A stretch of DNA of 64,000 bases from JACDAN01 sp963827705 (GTDB taxonomy: Bacteria; Actinomycetota; Thermoleophilia; Gaiellales; Gaiellaceae), in assembly GCA_963827705.1 (NCBI GenBank), contig CAWHBN010000005.1:1-64000 (forward strand), written 5' to 3'. Numbering within the stretch: the first letter of the stretch is position 1; the number at the start of each line of letters is the position of its first letter. This document shows positions 28,001 through 37,663 of the stretch, one piece after another. Position numbers and translations under genes: made by a program. Under the pieces are notes generated by a model that ran no database searches, was not told the DNA's origin, and saw only the letters and a list, made by a program, of their open reading frames with translations.

Positions 28001-30997
28001 AGCTCGCTGCCGCCCGAGACGCTCGCAGACGTGCCTGCCGGGAGCATTCCCGCCGGCTCGATCCCCGCCGGCTCGATCCCCGCCGGCTCGATCTCCGCGA
28101 ACCGGGGATCGGCGACGGAGGCGGCCCAGATCGTCAAGCGCGACGAGCAGGGCGATGCAATCATCGCCGTCAGCGGCTACAACGGCTCCCATAGCCCGAG
28201 GCACTTCACCCTCCGGCTCCAGGTCGTCGACCCACCTCCGCTTCCGTCCTGTCCAGACCTGACGGGTCTGGCAACCGACGCGCCCGGCACGCTGCCGGCG
28301 CCCTCGTCGCTCCCGGCGAGCACGAAGACGCTCTTCCTCGTCAACCGCCAGCGGCTGGCGGGGCTCTACGGCGCCGGCGCGGTCGACGCGATGCTGGCGG
28401 CCGGCTCGCCGCTGCGGACGGTCGCCGCACGGCCCGAGGTCGGCGGCGCCGTGCTCCCGGTCGACGGCGACGCCGACGTCCGCGCCGCGTACACCGCCTG
28501 GGACCTCAACCCGTGCTCGGTCGACGCGGCCAATGAGGTCGTGCGCAGGATCAACGACGTGATCGCGGACTACCGCACCGCCTTGCCGCAGGTCCGCTTC
28601 GTCGTCCTGCTCGGCAGCGACCAGGCGCTCCCGATGTACCGGCAGGACGACCTCACCTCACTGTCGCCCGAGCTCGACCAGGCGAGCGACCTCGCCTTCA
28701 CGACCGGGAACCTGACGGCGGCGAACGCGCTCTACGCCTCGGCGGCCCAGAACACGGTCCTCACGGACGGCGCCTACGGCGCCTTCACGCAGCTCACTTG
28801 GCTCGGCCACGACCTGCCGCTCGCGCAGTTCCCCGTCTCCCGCCTGCTCGAGACGCCAGCGGAGATCACAGGCCAGTTCGACCAGTACATCGCCGCCGGC
28901 GGGCTCCTCGACCCGAAGAGCGAGCTGACGACGGGTTACGACTTCCTGAGTGACGGCACCGACGAGATCCACGACGGGCTCGTGGGACAGTTCCAGGGCA
29001 TCACGCCCGATTTGCTGAACTCACCGACCGGCGCCACGGCGCCCTGGGCGCGCGCCGATTTCCTCGCGAGGTACTTCCAGAAGACCAAACCCGCGCCCGG
29101 CGGCGGCACCGTCTCCGACGTGCCCGACGTGATTTCGCCGAACGCGCACTACAGCCACTGGCTGGCGCAGCCGGCCGGCCCGACCGCGATCACGAGCCTC
29201 TCGCAGATGGTTTCGACGGCGGACCTACCCGTCGGCGGCGAGCTCGCCGGTCGGATCGTCTTCACGATGGGGTGCCACGGGGGACAGAACGTCCCCGACA
29301 CCCTCGGCGGCGACGCCGTGCGCCTCGACGACTGGGCGCAGCGCTACCTCCGTGCGAAGACAGCCGTGTACATCGCGAACACCGGCTTCGGCTACGGCGA
29401 CACGGTGACCGTAGCGCTCACCGAACGACTGCTCGGCCTGTTCTCGAAGAAGATCAACTCCGACAACACGACCATCGGCGAGCAGTGGGTCGACGCGCTC
29501 CAGACTTACTATCTGACGGCCGGGGACTACGACGTCTTCGACGAGAAGGCGATGATAGAGGCGACCTTCTACGGGCTCCCCTTCTACCGCTTCAGGACTC
29601 CCGGCACCGCGTCGCCGCTGACGCCGCCGGCGACGGCTCCCGACGGGACCGTCGACGTCGCGACGCTGACGCCGATCATGCCGAGCCCCACTCTCCACAC
29701 CCTCGTCGACGGCCGCAAGTGGTGGGAGATCGGCGGCCAGACGCTCAACGTCCCGTACCGGCCGATCCAGCCGCTCGTCTCCCGGAACGTGACCGTGCCG
29801 GGCAAGTCGGCCCGCGGCGTCTTCATCCGGTCGCTCCAGACGCACGACGTCCCGAACGTCAGGCCGCTGCTCGCTTACCCGCGCGTGGACTCGCAGCTGC
29901 GCGAGCCGGACCCGAACTTCCCCGGCACGTTCTGGCCTGCGAACGTCGTCTCGCTCCTGCGAACGTCGAGCCTCGGACGGGAACAGGCCTCGGTCGTGGT
30001 GAAGGCGGCCCAGTTCCGACCGAACACGGTCGGGAATCCCGCCCTCGGGACCGAGCGGCTGGTCGATTCGATCGGTCTCGACGTCGCCTACTCGAACTCG
30101 ACCGATACGACGGCTCCGCAGGTCCTGCAGGTAGGCGGCGTGATCCACGGCGGCGGCACGACGTTCTTCGTTCGCACCAGCGACGCCGCAGGAATCAAGA
30201 AAGTCGCCGTCCTCTACAACGACGGCACGCAGGCCGCCTGGCAGTTCCTGTCCCTCGCGCACCTCTCGGGTGACCTCTTCACGGCTCGAGCCGAGGGCCT
30301 GATCACGCCGACCCACATCATCGGCGAGGCGATGGACCTGAACGGCAACACCGGCTACGGCGCGAACAAGGGCGTGAACCACACATCCTTCACCGACCCG
30401 CCGTCGACGGGCGGCCCCCAGATCCTGATCGAGGTACCACGCCCGCAGGCCGTCTTCACGCTCGGCCAGTCCGTGAGCCCCGACTTCGCGTGCTCGGACC
30501 CGGGCGGCGTCCGGAGCTGCACCGGCGCCGTCCTCGTCGCCGGCCGCATCGACACGACGACGCCGGGAGAGCACACCTTCAAGGTGACGGCGACCGACCT
30601 GGCCGGAAACCCCGCCACGAAGTCGGTGACCTACGTCGTGCGGTACACGTTCGAGGGCTTCAAGCCGCCGGTGGACAACCTGCCAACGCTCAACGTCGCC
30701 AAGCTCGGCAGCACGGTTCCGGTCAAGTGGTCCCTGCGCGATGCCTCGGGCAGCTACGTCAGCGACCTCAACTCCGTCACTTCGGTCAGCACCGAGCGGA
30801 TCCCCTGCCCGTCCGCCGCCACCGACGTGATCGAGGAGACGACGGTGGTCGGACTCGTGGCGCTGAAGTACGACGCCGTCGCCAACCAGTTCATCTACAG
30901 CTGGAACATCCAGAAGAGCCTGGGTGCCGGCTGTCGCCGCCTCCATGTCGCCTTCGCCGACGGCACGGTCAGGTCAGCCGACTTCCGGTTGAAATAG
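25063..30997 (+). CDS. Giant secreted protein: vWA domain, PAGSI pentapeptide repeats, C25-peptidase-like domain, PxKF domain
   Basis: An open frame of 1959 residues runs from ATG 25118, but the true start is probably GTG 25063: it has the site GGAAGGGG, and with one surplus G near 25110 removed it gives a normal signal peptide (RRR, then VFGLAVMLLALGVPGG, AQA-like cleavage). Residue numbers from 25118: vWA domain ~48-275 (DTTASMG in place of DxSxS); PAGSI repeats 396-465, with shorter blocks at ~604-632, 939-948 and 973-992; a C25/gingipain-like domain ~1110-1500 with candidate His1344/His1347 and Cys1386 in FTMGCHGGQN; an Ig-like module (TTPGEHTFKVTATDLAGN); and a C-terminal PxKF domain (KLGSTVPVKWSLRDASG). 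No membrane anchor or LPXTG is seen. Likely a surface or secreted protease/adhesin; protease activity is inference. Confidence 0.8.
26303..26512 (+). repeat. Main PAGSI repeat block: 14 tandem 15-base units
   Basis: Ten PAGSI units, then PYGSI and GLGNT, then two PAGSI units. The DNA unit is close to CCCGCCGGCTCGATC and differs mostly at silent third positions (TCG and TCC for Ser alternate over several units), showing expansion of a two-unit (30-base) block by slippage or recombination under selection for the peptide. It is coding and in frame, not a CRISPR array. Confidence 0.95.
26927..27013 (+). repeat. Second PAGSI repeat block
   Basis: Five PAGSI units, interrupted by PWAL after the second. 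Codon choice differs from the main block (GCA, GCT, GGG and GGT appear), so these units are older or less homogenised copies. Confidence 0.9.
27932..27961 (+). repeat. Third PAGSI repeat block (two units)
   Basis: Two in-frame PAGSI units followed by PVEDPG in the same giant protein. Confidence 0.85.
28034..28093 (+). repeat. Fourth PAGSI repeat block (four units)
   Basis: Four in-frame PAGSI units; the last three are near-identical at DNA level (CCCGCCGGCTCGATC), the first uses GGGAGCATT. They sit just before the segment leading to the C25-like domain. Confidence 0.9.
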
Positions 30998-31031
30998 GCT
31001 GGCGGCCGCGGCGGTAGCATCGCCGAGGTCG

Positions 31032-31649
31032 ATGCCGGAGACGCCGCAGCGATCGTGGGACAGCCGCACCGCGGCGCGCCCTTCGGTGAGCTACGACCCG
31101 ACCCTCCTCCCCGCGAACCTCCCGGTCCCCGAGGACGACGGCGCCGCCGACCATCTCCCCGGCCGGCTTGTCCCGCCCCTCTTCCTGGAGACGACCCAGG
31201 GCGAGCTGAACCTCGCGGCGGCGGCCGCCGAGCTCCTCGTGCTGTATGTCTATCCGCGCACCGGCCGGCCAGGCGTCGAGCCGCATGCAGGTTGGGACGA
31301 GACGCCGGGCGCGCGCGGTTGCACCCCACAGTCCTGCGGTTACCGCGACTGGGGCGACGAGCTGCGCGAGCTCGGCGCGACCGTGGTCGGCCTCTCCGCC
31401 CAGACGCTCGCCGACCAGCGCGAGGCGGCCGAACGGCTGGATCTCCCCCACGCCGTCGCCGCCGATCCCGAGCTGCGCCTGGCGGACGCGCTGCGCCTCC
31501 CGACCTTCGAGTTCGAGGGGGGGCGGCTCTACAAGCGGCTCGCCCTCGTCGCCGAGGAGGGGCGGATCGTCAAGATCTTCTACCCAGTCTTTCCGCCGGA
31601 CGAGAACGCCGCCGAGGTGCTCGCCTGGCTGCGCGGGAGGCTCGCTTGA
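31032..31649 (+). CDS. Peroxiredoxin (AhpC/TSA, bacterioferritin-comigratory type)
   Basis: A 205-residue thioredoxin-fold peroxidase. The active-site region reads ARGCTPQSCGYRDWGDELREL, like the GCTxExxxFRD motif of Bcp/PrxQ, with peroxidatic Cys at about residue 97 and a possible resolving Cys five residues later. The VVGLSAQT and 'DPELRLADALRLPTF' segments are also typical. It reduces hydroperoxides with a thioredoxin-type donor in the cytoplasm. A GTG at 31086 (VSYDPTLLP) would remove a poorly conserved N-terminus and may be the real start. The stop TGA overlaps the TTG start of the next gene. Confidence 0.82.
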   Translation: MPETPQRSWDSRTAARPSVSYDPTLLPANLPVPEDDGAADHLPGRLVPPLFLETTQGELNLAAAAAELLVLYVYPRTGRPGVEPHAGWDETPGARGCTPQSCGYRDWGDELRELGATVVGLSAQTLADQREAAERLDLPHAVAADPELRLADALRLPTFEFEGGRLYKRLALVAEEGRIVKIFYPVFPPDENAAEVLAWLRGRLA

Positions 31650-32488
31650 CCTACTCGATCGTCGCGCGGGACGCAGAGAGCGGCCAGCTCGGCGTCGGCA
31701 TCCAGTCGCGCGCGTTCCGCAGCGGCGGCGTCGTGCCGTGGGCGCTCCCCGGCGTCGGCGCCGTCGCCACCCAGGCGTTCAGCGAGAAGAGCTACGGCGC
31801 CCTCGGGCTGGAGCTGATGCGCGCGGGAAAGACGCCCGAGCAGGCGCTCGCGGGCCTGGTTGCGGCCGACCCGCTGGCGAGCCACCGGCAGGTGTCGATG
31901 CTCGCAGCCGACGGAACCGCGGCCGTCCACACCGGGGATGCCTGCATTCCCGCCGCCGGGCACCGGATCGGCGACGGCGTGACCGCGCAGGCCAACTGCG
32001 TCGAGGCCCCGCAGGTCTGGGAGTCGATGGTCGACGCGTTCACGGAGTCGAATGGCTCGCTTCAGCGACGCCTCTTCGCCGGGCTCGAGGCGGCCGAGGC
32101 GGCTGGCGGCGATTGGCGCGGCCGGCAAGCAGCCGCGATCCACGTCGTTCCGGCGCAGGGCCAGTCGTGGGACACGGCGTGTGACCTCAGGGTCGACGAC
32201 CACGAGGATCCACTCGGCGAGCTGGGCCGCCTACTCGACCTCCACGAGGGTTACACCGCGCTCGGCGAGGTGGACGACAGCGCGTCAATCGCACGGAGAA
32301 CCGGCCTAGCGGAGCTCGACGTCCACTTCGCGGAGCTGTTCGACGCTGCTCGCGCGGGTGAGTTCGAACGAGGCCGCGCACTCGTCGCCGAGCTCGTGCT
32401 GCAGGACGAGCGCTGGCACGCATACCTGCGTGCGTTGGCCGACCTCGAGTACCTCCCCAACGCCGCCGAGCTGCTGCCCGAGGAGTAG
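31646..32488 (+). CDS. DUF1028 family protein, putative Ntn-type hydrolase
   Basis: A 280-residue protein whose start TYSIVARDAESGQLGVGIQS is the conserved N-terminus of DUF1028; Thr2 would be exposed after Met removal, which fits the suggested N-terminal-nucleophile fold. The central GVGAVATQAFSEKSYGALGLELM and DGVTAQANC segments are family hallmarks, and the C-terminal ~70 residues are a helical extension. The TTG start shares four bases (TTGA) with the peroxiredoxin stop, showing tight coupling. The biochemical role of this family is not settled. Confidence 0.85.
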   Translation: MTYSIVARDAESGQLGVGIQSRAFRSGGVVPWALPGVGAVATQAFSEKSYGALGLELMRAGKTPEQALAGLVAADPLASHRQVSMLAADGTAAVHTGDACIPAAGHRIGDGVTAQANCVEAPQVWESMVDAFTESNGSLQRRLFAGLEAAEAAGGDWRGRQAAAIHVVPAQGQSWDTACDLRVDDHEDPLGELGRLLDLHEGYTALGEVDDSASIARRTGLAELDVHFAELFDAARAGEFERGRALVAELVLQDERWHAYLRALADLEYLPNAAELLPEE

Positions 32489-32497
32489 GCTGAAGGC

Positions 32498-33067
32498 ATG
32501 GCGGTTGCAGCCCCCGACCGGCTCCACTACACCCCCAACGACGAGGCGAACGAGCTGATCGCGCGCGATCCGCTGGCGCTCCTGATCGGGTTCGCGCTCG
32601 ACCAGCAGGTGACTGTAGGAACGGCGTTCCTTGGACCATGGAAGGTCAAGGAGCGGCTCGGCACGCTGGACGCCGCCGAGATCGCGCACATGGATCCCGA
32701 CCGGCTCGAAGGAGCGTTCCGCGAGAAGCCGGCAGTGCACCGCTTCCCCGGCGCGATGGCGACGCGCGTTCGCGATCTCGCCGCCCACGTCGAGGAGGAG
32801 TACGGTGGGGACGCCTCGCGGCTCTGGTCGGAGGCGGCCGACTCGGCCGAACTCCGCCGCCGGATCGCCGCGCTGCCTGGCTTCGGCGAGATGAAGATCA
32901 AGGCGCTCTCTGCGGTGCTCTACAAGCGCTTCGGCGTCGAGGCGGCGCGCGAGCTGACCCCGTCGCACCCGACACTCGGCGACGTCGACTCCCCTGAGGC
33001 GCTCGAGCACTACCAGGCCCTGAAGCGGGAGCACAAGGCAAAGATGCGCGCGCAGCGCGGCGATTGA
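32498..33067 (+). CDS. HhH-GPD family base excision DNA repair protein
   Basis: A 189-residue protein with the helix-hairpin-helix region ALPGFGEMKIKALSAVLYKRF near residues 128-148 and an N-terminal alpha-helical segment with 'LIGFALDQQVTVGTAFLGPW' of the HhH-GPD superfamily. The usual catalytic Asp downstream of the hairpin may be one of the acids in LGDVDSPE. Such short proteins are annotated as DNA glycosylases in actinobacteria; lesion specificity is unknown. It lies between DUF1028 and the double-Nudix gene, consistent with an oxidative-damage or nucleotide-sanitation operon together with the peroxiredoxin. Confidence 0.82.
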   Translation: MAVAAPDRLHYTPNDEANELIARDPLALLIGFALDQQVTVGTAFLGPWKVKERLGTLDAAEIAHMDPDRLEGAFREKPAVHRFPGAMATRVRDLAAHVEEEYGGDASRLWSEAADSAELRRRIAALPGFGEMKIKALSAVLYKRFGVEAARELTPSHPTLGDVDSPEALEHYQALKREHKAKMRAQRGD

Positions 33068-33855
33068 GAGACCGCCCCGGCGTCATCGTCTACGTCACCC
33101 GCGCGGCCCCGTTCGAGTGGGAGCTACTGCTGTTCGACGTCGTCGGCGAACCGGGCTACGAGTCGATCGTCCCTGGAGGCGGGATCGAGCAGGGCGAGAC
33201 GCCGGAGGATGCCGGGGTGCGGGAGGTGCTCGAGGAAACGGGTCTCGAGGTGCGGATTCTTCGCGAGCTCGGTGTCGACGAGGGGACGCATTTCTTCCAG
33301 GCGATGCCCGTCGAGCCCGCCGAGGACGAGTGGTTTCTGGGTGACGACGAGGTACGGTGCTACTGGGCGCCGCTCGACGGCGAGGTCGCCGTCTGGGGGA
33401 GGCGCGGCGAACTCCTCCCCGTGCTCAAACGGCAGCGCGTGGTGGCCTACATCACACGCGATTCTGCGCGGGGTCGCGAGCTGCTCGTCTTCGAGATCCC
33501 GGCGGAGCCGGGCTCGGGCGTCCAGGTGCCGGCCGGGCGCCTCGATCCCGGCGAGGAGCTCGAGCCGGCGCTCATGCGCGAGATCGAGGAGGAGTCGGGC
33601 CTCACCGGTTTACGGCTGTTGCGTGAGCTGCCGGGATTCGAGGACCACTACCCCACGAGATATGAGAACCACGGCTTCCACCTCGTCCCGACTAAGGAGC
33701 TCCCCGACGAATGGGATCACGTCGTCCAGGGCGACGGCGACGACGCCGGCTTCGTCTTCCGCTACCGCTGGGTGCCGATCGAGCCCGGCATGCGGCTGTT
33801 CAACCGCCGCAACCCGACGATTCACCGCCTGCTGAAAAACCCTGGTCTTGACTGA
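33064..33855 (+). CDS. Protein with two tandem Nudix hydrolase domains
   Basis: A 263-residue fusion of two Nudix domains. The first box spans about residues 39-61 (GGIEQGETPEDAGV then REVLEETGL), the second about residues 160-182 (GRLDPGEELEPALM then REIEEESGL); both fit GX5EX7REUXEEXGU exactly, so both sites could be active. Nudix enzymes hydrolyse nucleoside diphosphates linked to another group. The TTG start overlaps the previous stop by four bases (TTGA), the second such junction in this operon. The substrate cannot be predicted. The gene is followed by a signal-peptide protein with its own ribosome-binding site. Confidence 0.9.
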   Translation: MRDRPGVIVYVTRAAPFEWELLLFDVVGEPGYESIVPGGGIEQGETPEDAGVREVLEETGLEVRILRELGVDEGTHFFQAMPVEPAEDEWFLGDDEVRCYWAPLDGEVAVWGRRGELLPVLKRQRVVAYITRDSARGRELLVFEIPAEPGSGVQVPAGRLDPGEELEPALMREIEEESGLTGLRLLRELPGFEDHYPTRYENHGFHLVPTKELPDEWDHVVQGDGDDAGFVFRYRWVPIEPGMRLFNRRNPTIHRLLKNPGLD

Positions 33856-33918
33856 TTTCGAACGGCATTGGACAATCGTTCGGCCCAGGCAAGGTCATTC
33901 GACATAAGGAGAAGCCAC

Positions 33919-34620
33919 ATGCGAAGGCTGCTCGTCGTCCTTGCCGCTGCATCACTGATCGGAGTTTTCCTGGCTCCGACTGCGGCATCAGCACAGAAGG
34001 CCCACGTCTTCCCGCCGAACGCACACCCCTTCGGGGCGAGCTACGGCGAATGGCAGGCGAGGTGGTTCGAATGGTTCATCGAGATCCCAGCGCCCGTCAA
34101 CCCGCTCTTCGACGAAACGGGAGCGCTTTGCGGCACCAACCAGAGCGGTCCGGTCTGGTTCCTGGCGCCCGTTGCGCATCCGGGGACCACGACGCGGGCG
34201 TGCACGGTCCCCACGGGCACCGGTCTGTTCGTGCTAGGCCTCGGAAACGAGTGCTCGAATGTCGAGCCGCCTCCGTTCTTCGGCGCGACCGAGGCCGAGC
34301 TGCGCACCTGCGCCGCTGCAGGACTCGAGGCGTTCTTCGGGGACGCCACACAATCGATCACCGTTGACGGTGTCACCGTGTCCGGCCTCGACCGCTATCG
34401 GACGCAGACGCCGCTGTTCAGCTACACGCTCCCGCCGGACAACTTGTACGGCCTGCCGCCCGCAAATGCGCTGGCGGTCTCGGACGGCACGGCAGTCATT
34501 GTCAGGCCGCTACCGCCGGGCGACCACAGGATCGTGGTCCACATCGAAGCACCCGCCGCAGGGGGAACGATCGATGCTGTCTACAACCTCACCGTCGTGC
34601 CCCGCGGGCACTTCGACTGA
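33919..34620 (+). CDS. Secreted protein of the YGEW/WFEW type, unknown function
   Basis: A 233-residue exported protein with a clear signal peptide (MRRLLVVLAAASLIGVFLAPTAASA). The mature part begins with aromatic sequence ASYGEWQARWFEWFIEIPAP, continues with GPVWFLAPVAHPGTTTRACTVP and four Cys residues that could form two disulfides, and ends with an Ig-like segment (GDHRIVVHIEA). This combination recurs in secreted proteins of many bacteria but has no assigned function that I know. ATG is preceded by AAGGAGA. It stands alone between the Nudix gene and the protease gene. Confidence 0.75.
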   Translation: MRRLLVVLAAASLIGVFLAPTAASAQKAHVFPPNAHPFGASYGEWQARWFEWFIEIPAPVNPLFDETGALCGTNQSGPVWFLAPVAHPGTTTRACTVPTGTGLFVLGLGNECSNVEPPPFFGATEAELRTCAAAGLEAFFGDATQSITVDGVTVSGLDRYRTQTPLFSYTLPPDNLYGLPPANALAVSDGTAVIVRPLPPGDHRIVVHIEAPAAGGTIDAVYNLTVVPRGHFD

Positions 34621-34877
34621 GGTCTAACGAGAACGAGGGAGGGCGACTCCGCCATCACGGCCGATAAAGCCGGGTGAGGGTCGCCCTCCTCGCCGTGATC
34701 GGCATCGCTCCTCGTCGGCGCCGACCCGCGCTGGTCGAACGAGCAGCTCCGCCGCACTGAAGCGCGTGGCCGGATCGGCGTTCGAGGTCGTGGACGCGCG
34801 CAAGCTCCGCCCGCGCTGACCCCTTGAGTCCGCCCAGCGGACGTGCTTTGCTCTCTTCAGAGAGGGGGTCGTCACCG
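34621..34877. other. Intergenic region with inverted repeats
   Basis: No convincing gene. GGAGGGCGAC near 34636 pairs with GTCGCCCTCC near 34679, a 10-base stem just past the stop of the secreted protein and a candidate transcription terminator without a T tract. Two smaller hairpins (GTCCGC-CCA-GCGGAC and CTCTC-TTCA-GAGAG) occur at about 34828-34866, just before the protease gene. A short valine/leucine-rich frame beginning GTG near 34675 is probably chance or a remnant. Confidence 0.4.
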
Positions 34878-36447
34878 CTGAAGCGACATCGGTTGATCTC
34901 TGCGGTCGCCGCGATTGGGCTGCTCGTGGCCGCTCCGGCGGCGGCCGGCTCCGGCGGGGACGGGATCGTGGGCGGCAACGCCCGCGGACCCAGGCGAGTA
35001 CCCGGCGCAAGGCGCTCTAATAGCGGGCCAGGGATTTTGCGGCGGCACGCTGATCTCCCCCACACTCTTCCTCACCGCCGCCCACTGCATCGACGACCTC
35101 GGCGAGCCGATCGCGCCGCAGGACATGTTCGTCTACATGGGCGATGTCGACCTCCTGCCGCCGAACCCGCTTGAGAACTTCTTCAACGTCGTCATGGTCG
35201 ACCGGCACGGCGCCTACGACGCACCGTCTCACCGGAACGACCTCGCCATGCTCATGCTCGACCGGCCTGCGCCGTTCGCCCCGATGAGGGTGATCCGGCT
35301 GGAGGAGGCGGCCAAGTGGGCGCCGACCACGTCGGCCACGATCATCGGCTGGGGAACGACGGTCCCCGGGGATCCCGACAGTTCGAGCGACGACCTACTG
35401 GAGGCGAACGCGCCGATCCGGGCCGACGCCGACTGCTCGCTACCGACGTCGTACGGCACACGCTTCGATCCGACCACGATGGTCTGTGCAGGTAACGGTT
35501 CAACCGACACGTGCCAGGGCGACAGCGGCGGTCCCCTGATGGTGCCCGACGGCCCGACGTTCGTCCTCGTCGGCGTCACGTCGTGGGGGGACAGCTGCGC
35601 GCTGGCGACGCATCCCGGCGTCTACGTCCGGCTCGGAGCGCCGGCGCTGAATGCCTGGGTCAACGGAGTACGCCCGCAGGTCTCGTTCACGGCGTCCGCC
35701 GCCCACGCCGGCCAGCCGGTTACGCTCACCTCGACCTCCTCCAACCCCGAGGGGCCTTTCTCGGTGTTCAACTGGGACCTGGACGGCGACGGAGCCTTTG
35801 ACGACGGAAGCGGCTCCGCTGTCGCACAGACGTTCGCCGCGGCGGGCACGGTCTCGATCGGCCTCGAGGCCATCCAGCCCGGAGGTGACCACGCGATCGC
35901 GAGGCAGACAGTGACGATCAACGGTCTCCCCACGGCGACTGCCGGCGGCCCGAACGGGTACTCGGTCCGCGAGGGTGGAAGCGTCCAACTGGCCGGAAGC
36001 GGCTCGGACCCCGAGGGCCAGGCACTGGCTTACTCCTGGGACCTGAACGGCGACGGGGCCTTCGAAGTGAACGGCCAGATGACCTCGTTCGCGGCCCTGC
36101 ACCTCGACGGGCCGTCCACCAGAACCGCGTCACTTCGCGTCTGCGACAGCGCGGGCGCATGTGCGACGTCGGCGGCGACGATCCGGGTCGTCAACGTCCG
36201 GCCGCGCGCGAACGCCGGCCCGGATCGACGGGTCAGGCGCAACCGCAAGATCCGGTTCTTCGTTCGTGCGTCCGATCCCGGGCGTGACCCGCTCAAGGCC
36301 ACCTGGCGAATCGCGGGTCGCACGAAGCGCGGCGCCCGGGTAACGCACGTCTTCAGGCGCACGGGCCTCTTCACGGTGCGGGTAACGGTGACTGACGGGG
36401 ACGGCGGCTCGACGATCGACCGCGTCCGCGTCCGCGTCCGCCGTTAG
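34878..36447 (+). CDS. Secreted trypsin-like serine protease with C-terminal PKD domains (one frameshift)
   Basis: A ~522-residue exported protease. The signal peptide LKRHRLISAVAAIGLLVAAPAAA is followed by IVGGN, the mature chymotrypsin-fold N-terminus; a surplus base near 34982 shifts the frame, after which the sequence continues PADPGEYPAQGALI. The catalytic triad is present: His in LTAAHCID, Asp in HRNDLAMLML, Ser in CQGDSGGPLM. After the protease domain (ending near residue 265) come two PKD-like domains (WDLDGDGAFDD and WDLNGDGAFEV) and a third related Ig-like module with a basic C-terminus. The start is uncertain: CTG at 34878 sits just after AGAGGGGG but is an unusual codon. The stop overlaps the convergent acyl-CoA dehydrogenase by four bases. 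Confidence 0.82.
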
Positions 36448-37625
36448 CCGACGCCGGCGAGCAGGAACGCGCGGTTCTCGCGCAGCATCTCGCGGGCGAT
36501 CACGAGCCGCTGGATCTGGTTCGTTCCCTCGTAGATCTGCGTGATCTTCGCGTCGCGCATCATCCGCTCGACCGGGTACTCCTGCATGTAGCCGTACCCG
36601 CCGAGGATCTGGACGGCGTCGGTCGTGACGTCCATGGCCACGTCCGTGCAGTAGAGCTTGGCCATCGCGCTGATCTTCGTCAGCTCCGAGCCGTCGACAC
36701 CGTCGTCGATCATCTGGCCGCACTTGTAGAGCAGGAGCCGCGCGGCCTCGCACTTCGTCTCCATGTCGGCCAGCGTCGCCGAGATCAGCTGGTGCTGGGC
36801 GATCGGCTTCCCCATCGTCTCGCGGTCCTTGGCGTACTCGAGCGCGTAGTCGGTGGCGCCCTGCGCGAGACCGAGGCCCTGGGCGCCGATCCCGGGCCGC
36901 GAGCGGTCGAGGATCTGCATCGCGATCTTGAAGCCTTCCCCCTCCTCGCCCAGGAGGTTGTTCGCGGGGATCCGCATGTCGTTGAAGAAGATCTCGCCGG
37001 TCGTCGAGCCCTTGATCCCCATCTTCGGCTCGATCCGGCCGACCTCGAAGCCAGGGCTGGACGCCTCGACGACGAACGCCGAGATCCCGGAGTGGCCCTC
37101 GGACGGCTCGGTCTTCGCGAAGACGGTGTAGAGGTCGGCGACGCCGGCGTTGGTGATGAAGCGCTTCGAGCCGTTGATGACGTACTCGTCGCCGTCCAGC
37201 TTCGCCTCCGACCGCATCGCCGCGGAGTCCGAGCCCGAGCCCGGTTCGGTGAGCGCGTAGGCGGCGAGCCACTCACCGGACGCCAGCCTCGGGAGGTAGC
37301 GCTCCTTCTGCTCGTCCGTCCCGGCCAGCTTCAGCCCGAGCGAGCCCAGTTCCTGCACGGCGATGATCAGCCCGCTCGTCGCGCAGACCTTCGAGACCTC
37401 CTCGATTGCAACGAGCGTCATGAGAGCGGACGCGCCTAGCCCGCCGTACTCCTCGTCGTAGAGGACGCCGAAGATCCCGTGCTCGCGGAAGACCTCGACG
37501 ACGTCCCAGGGAAACTCCGCCGACTTGTCGATCTCGGCCGCGCGCGGCGCGATGCGCTCGCGGGCGAGCTCGCGGATCAGGTCGCGGATCTCCTTATGTT
37601 CCTCGGTCAGAGGCTCAGTCGGCAC
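36444..37625 (-). CDS. Acyl-CoA dehydrogenase
   Basis: A 393-residue FAD flavoenzyme for alpha,beta-oxidation of acyl-CoA. Visible features: YALTEPGSGSDSAAM (FAD/substrate loop, residues ~123-138), PKMGIKGSTTGEIFF, the flavin-binding helix segment QILGGYGYMQEYPVERMMRD, and the catalytic Glu in IYEGTNQIQRLVIAREML. This is the short/medium/branched-chain group, closest in pattern to butyryl- or isobutyryl-CoA dehydrogenases. GTG start. No ETF or other beta-oxidation gene is next to it, so it is a lone gene flanked by two convergent neighbours. Confidence 0.9.
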   Translation of the reverse strand: MPTEPLTEEHKEIRDLIRELARERIAPRAAEIDKSAEFPWDVVEVFREHGIFGVLYDEEYGGLGASALMTLVAIEEVSKVCATSGLIIAVQELGSLGLKLAGTDEQKERYLPRLASGEWLAAYALTEPGSGSDSAAMRSEAKLDGDEYVINGSKRFITNAGVADLYTVFAKTEPSEGHSGISAFVVEASSPGFEVGRIEPKMGIKGSTTGEIFFNDMRIPANNLLGEEGEGFKIAMQILDRSRPGIGAQGLGLAQGATDYALEYAKDRETMGKPIAQHQLISATLADMETKCEAARLLLYKCGQMIDDGVDGSELTKISAMAKLYCTDVAMDVTTDAVQILGGYGYMQEYPVERMMRDAKITQIYEGTNQIQRLVIAREMLRENRAFLLAGVG

Positions 37626-37663
37626 CGGCGCAATCCTAGAGCGACCCTGTTAGTTTCCGCGCC

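Noticed and set aside
34621..34877. Short frame starting GTG near 34675 (VRVALLAVIGIA...)
   Set aside because: Runs only a few dozen codons, ends in Arg-rich sequence and overlaps the inverted repeats; probably non-coding.
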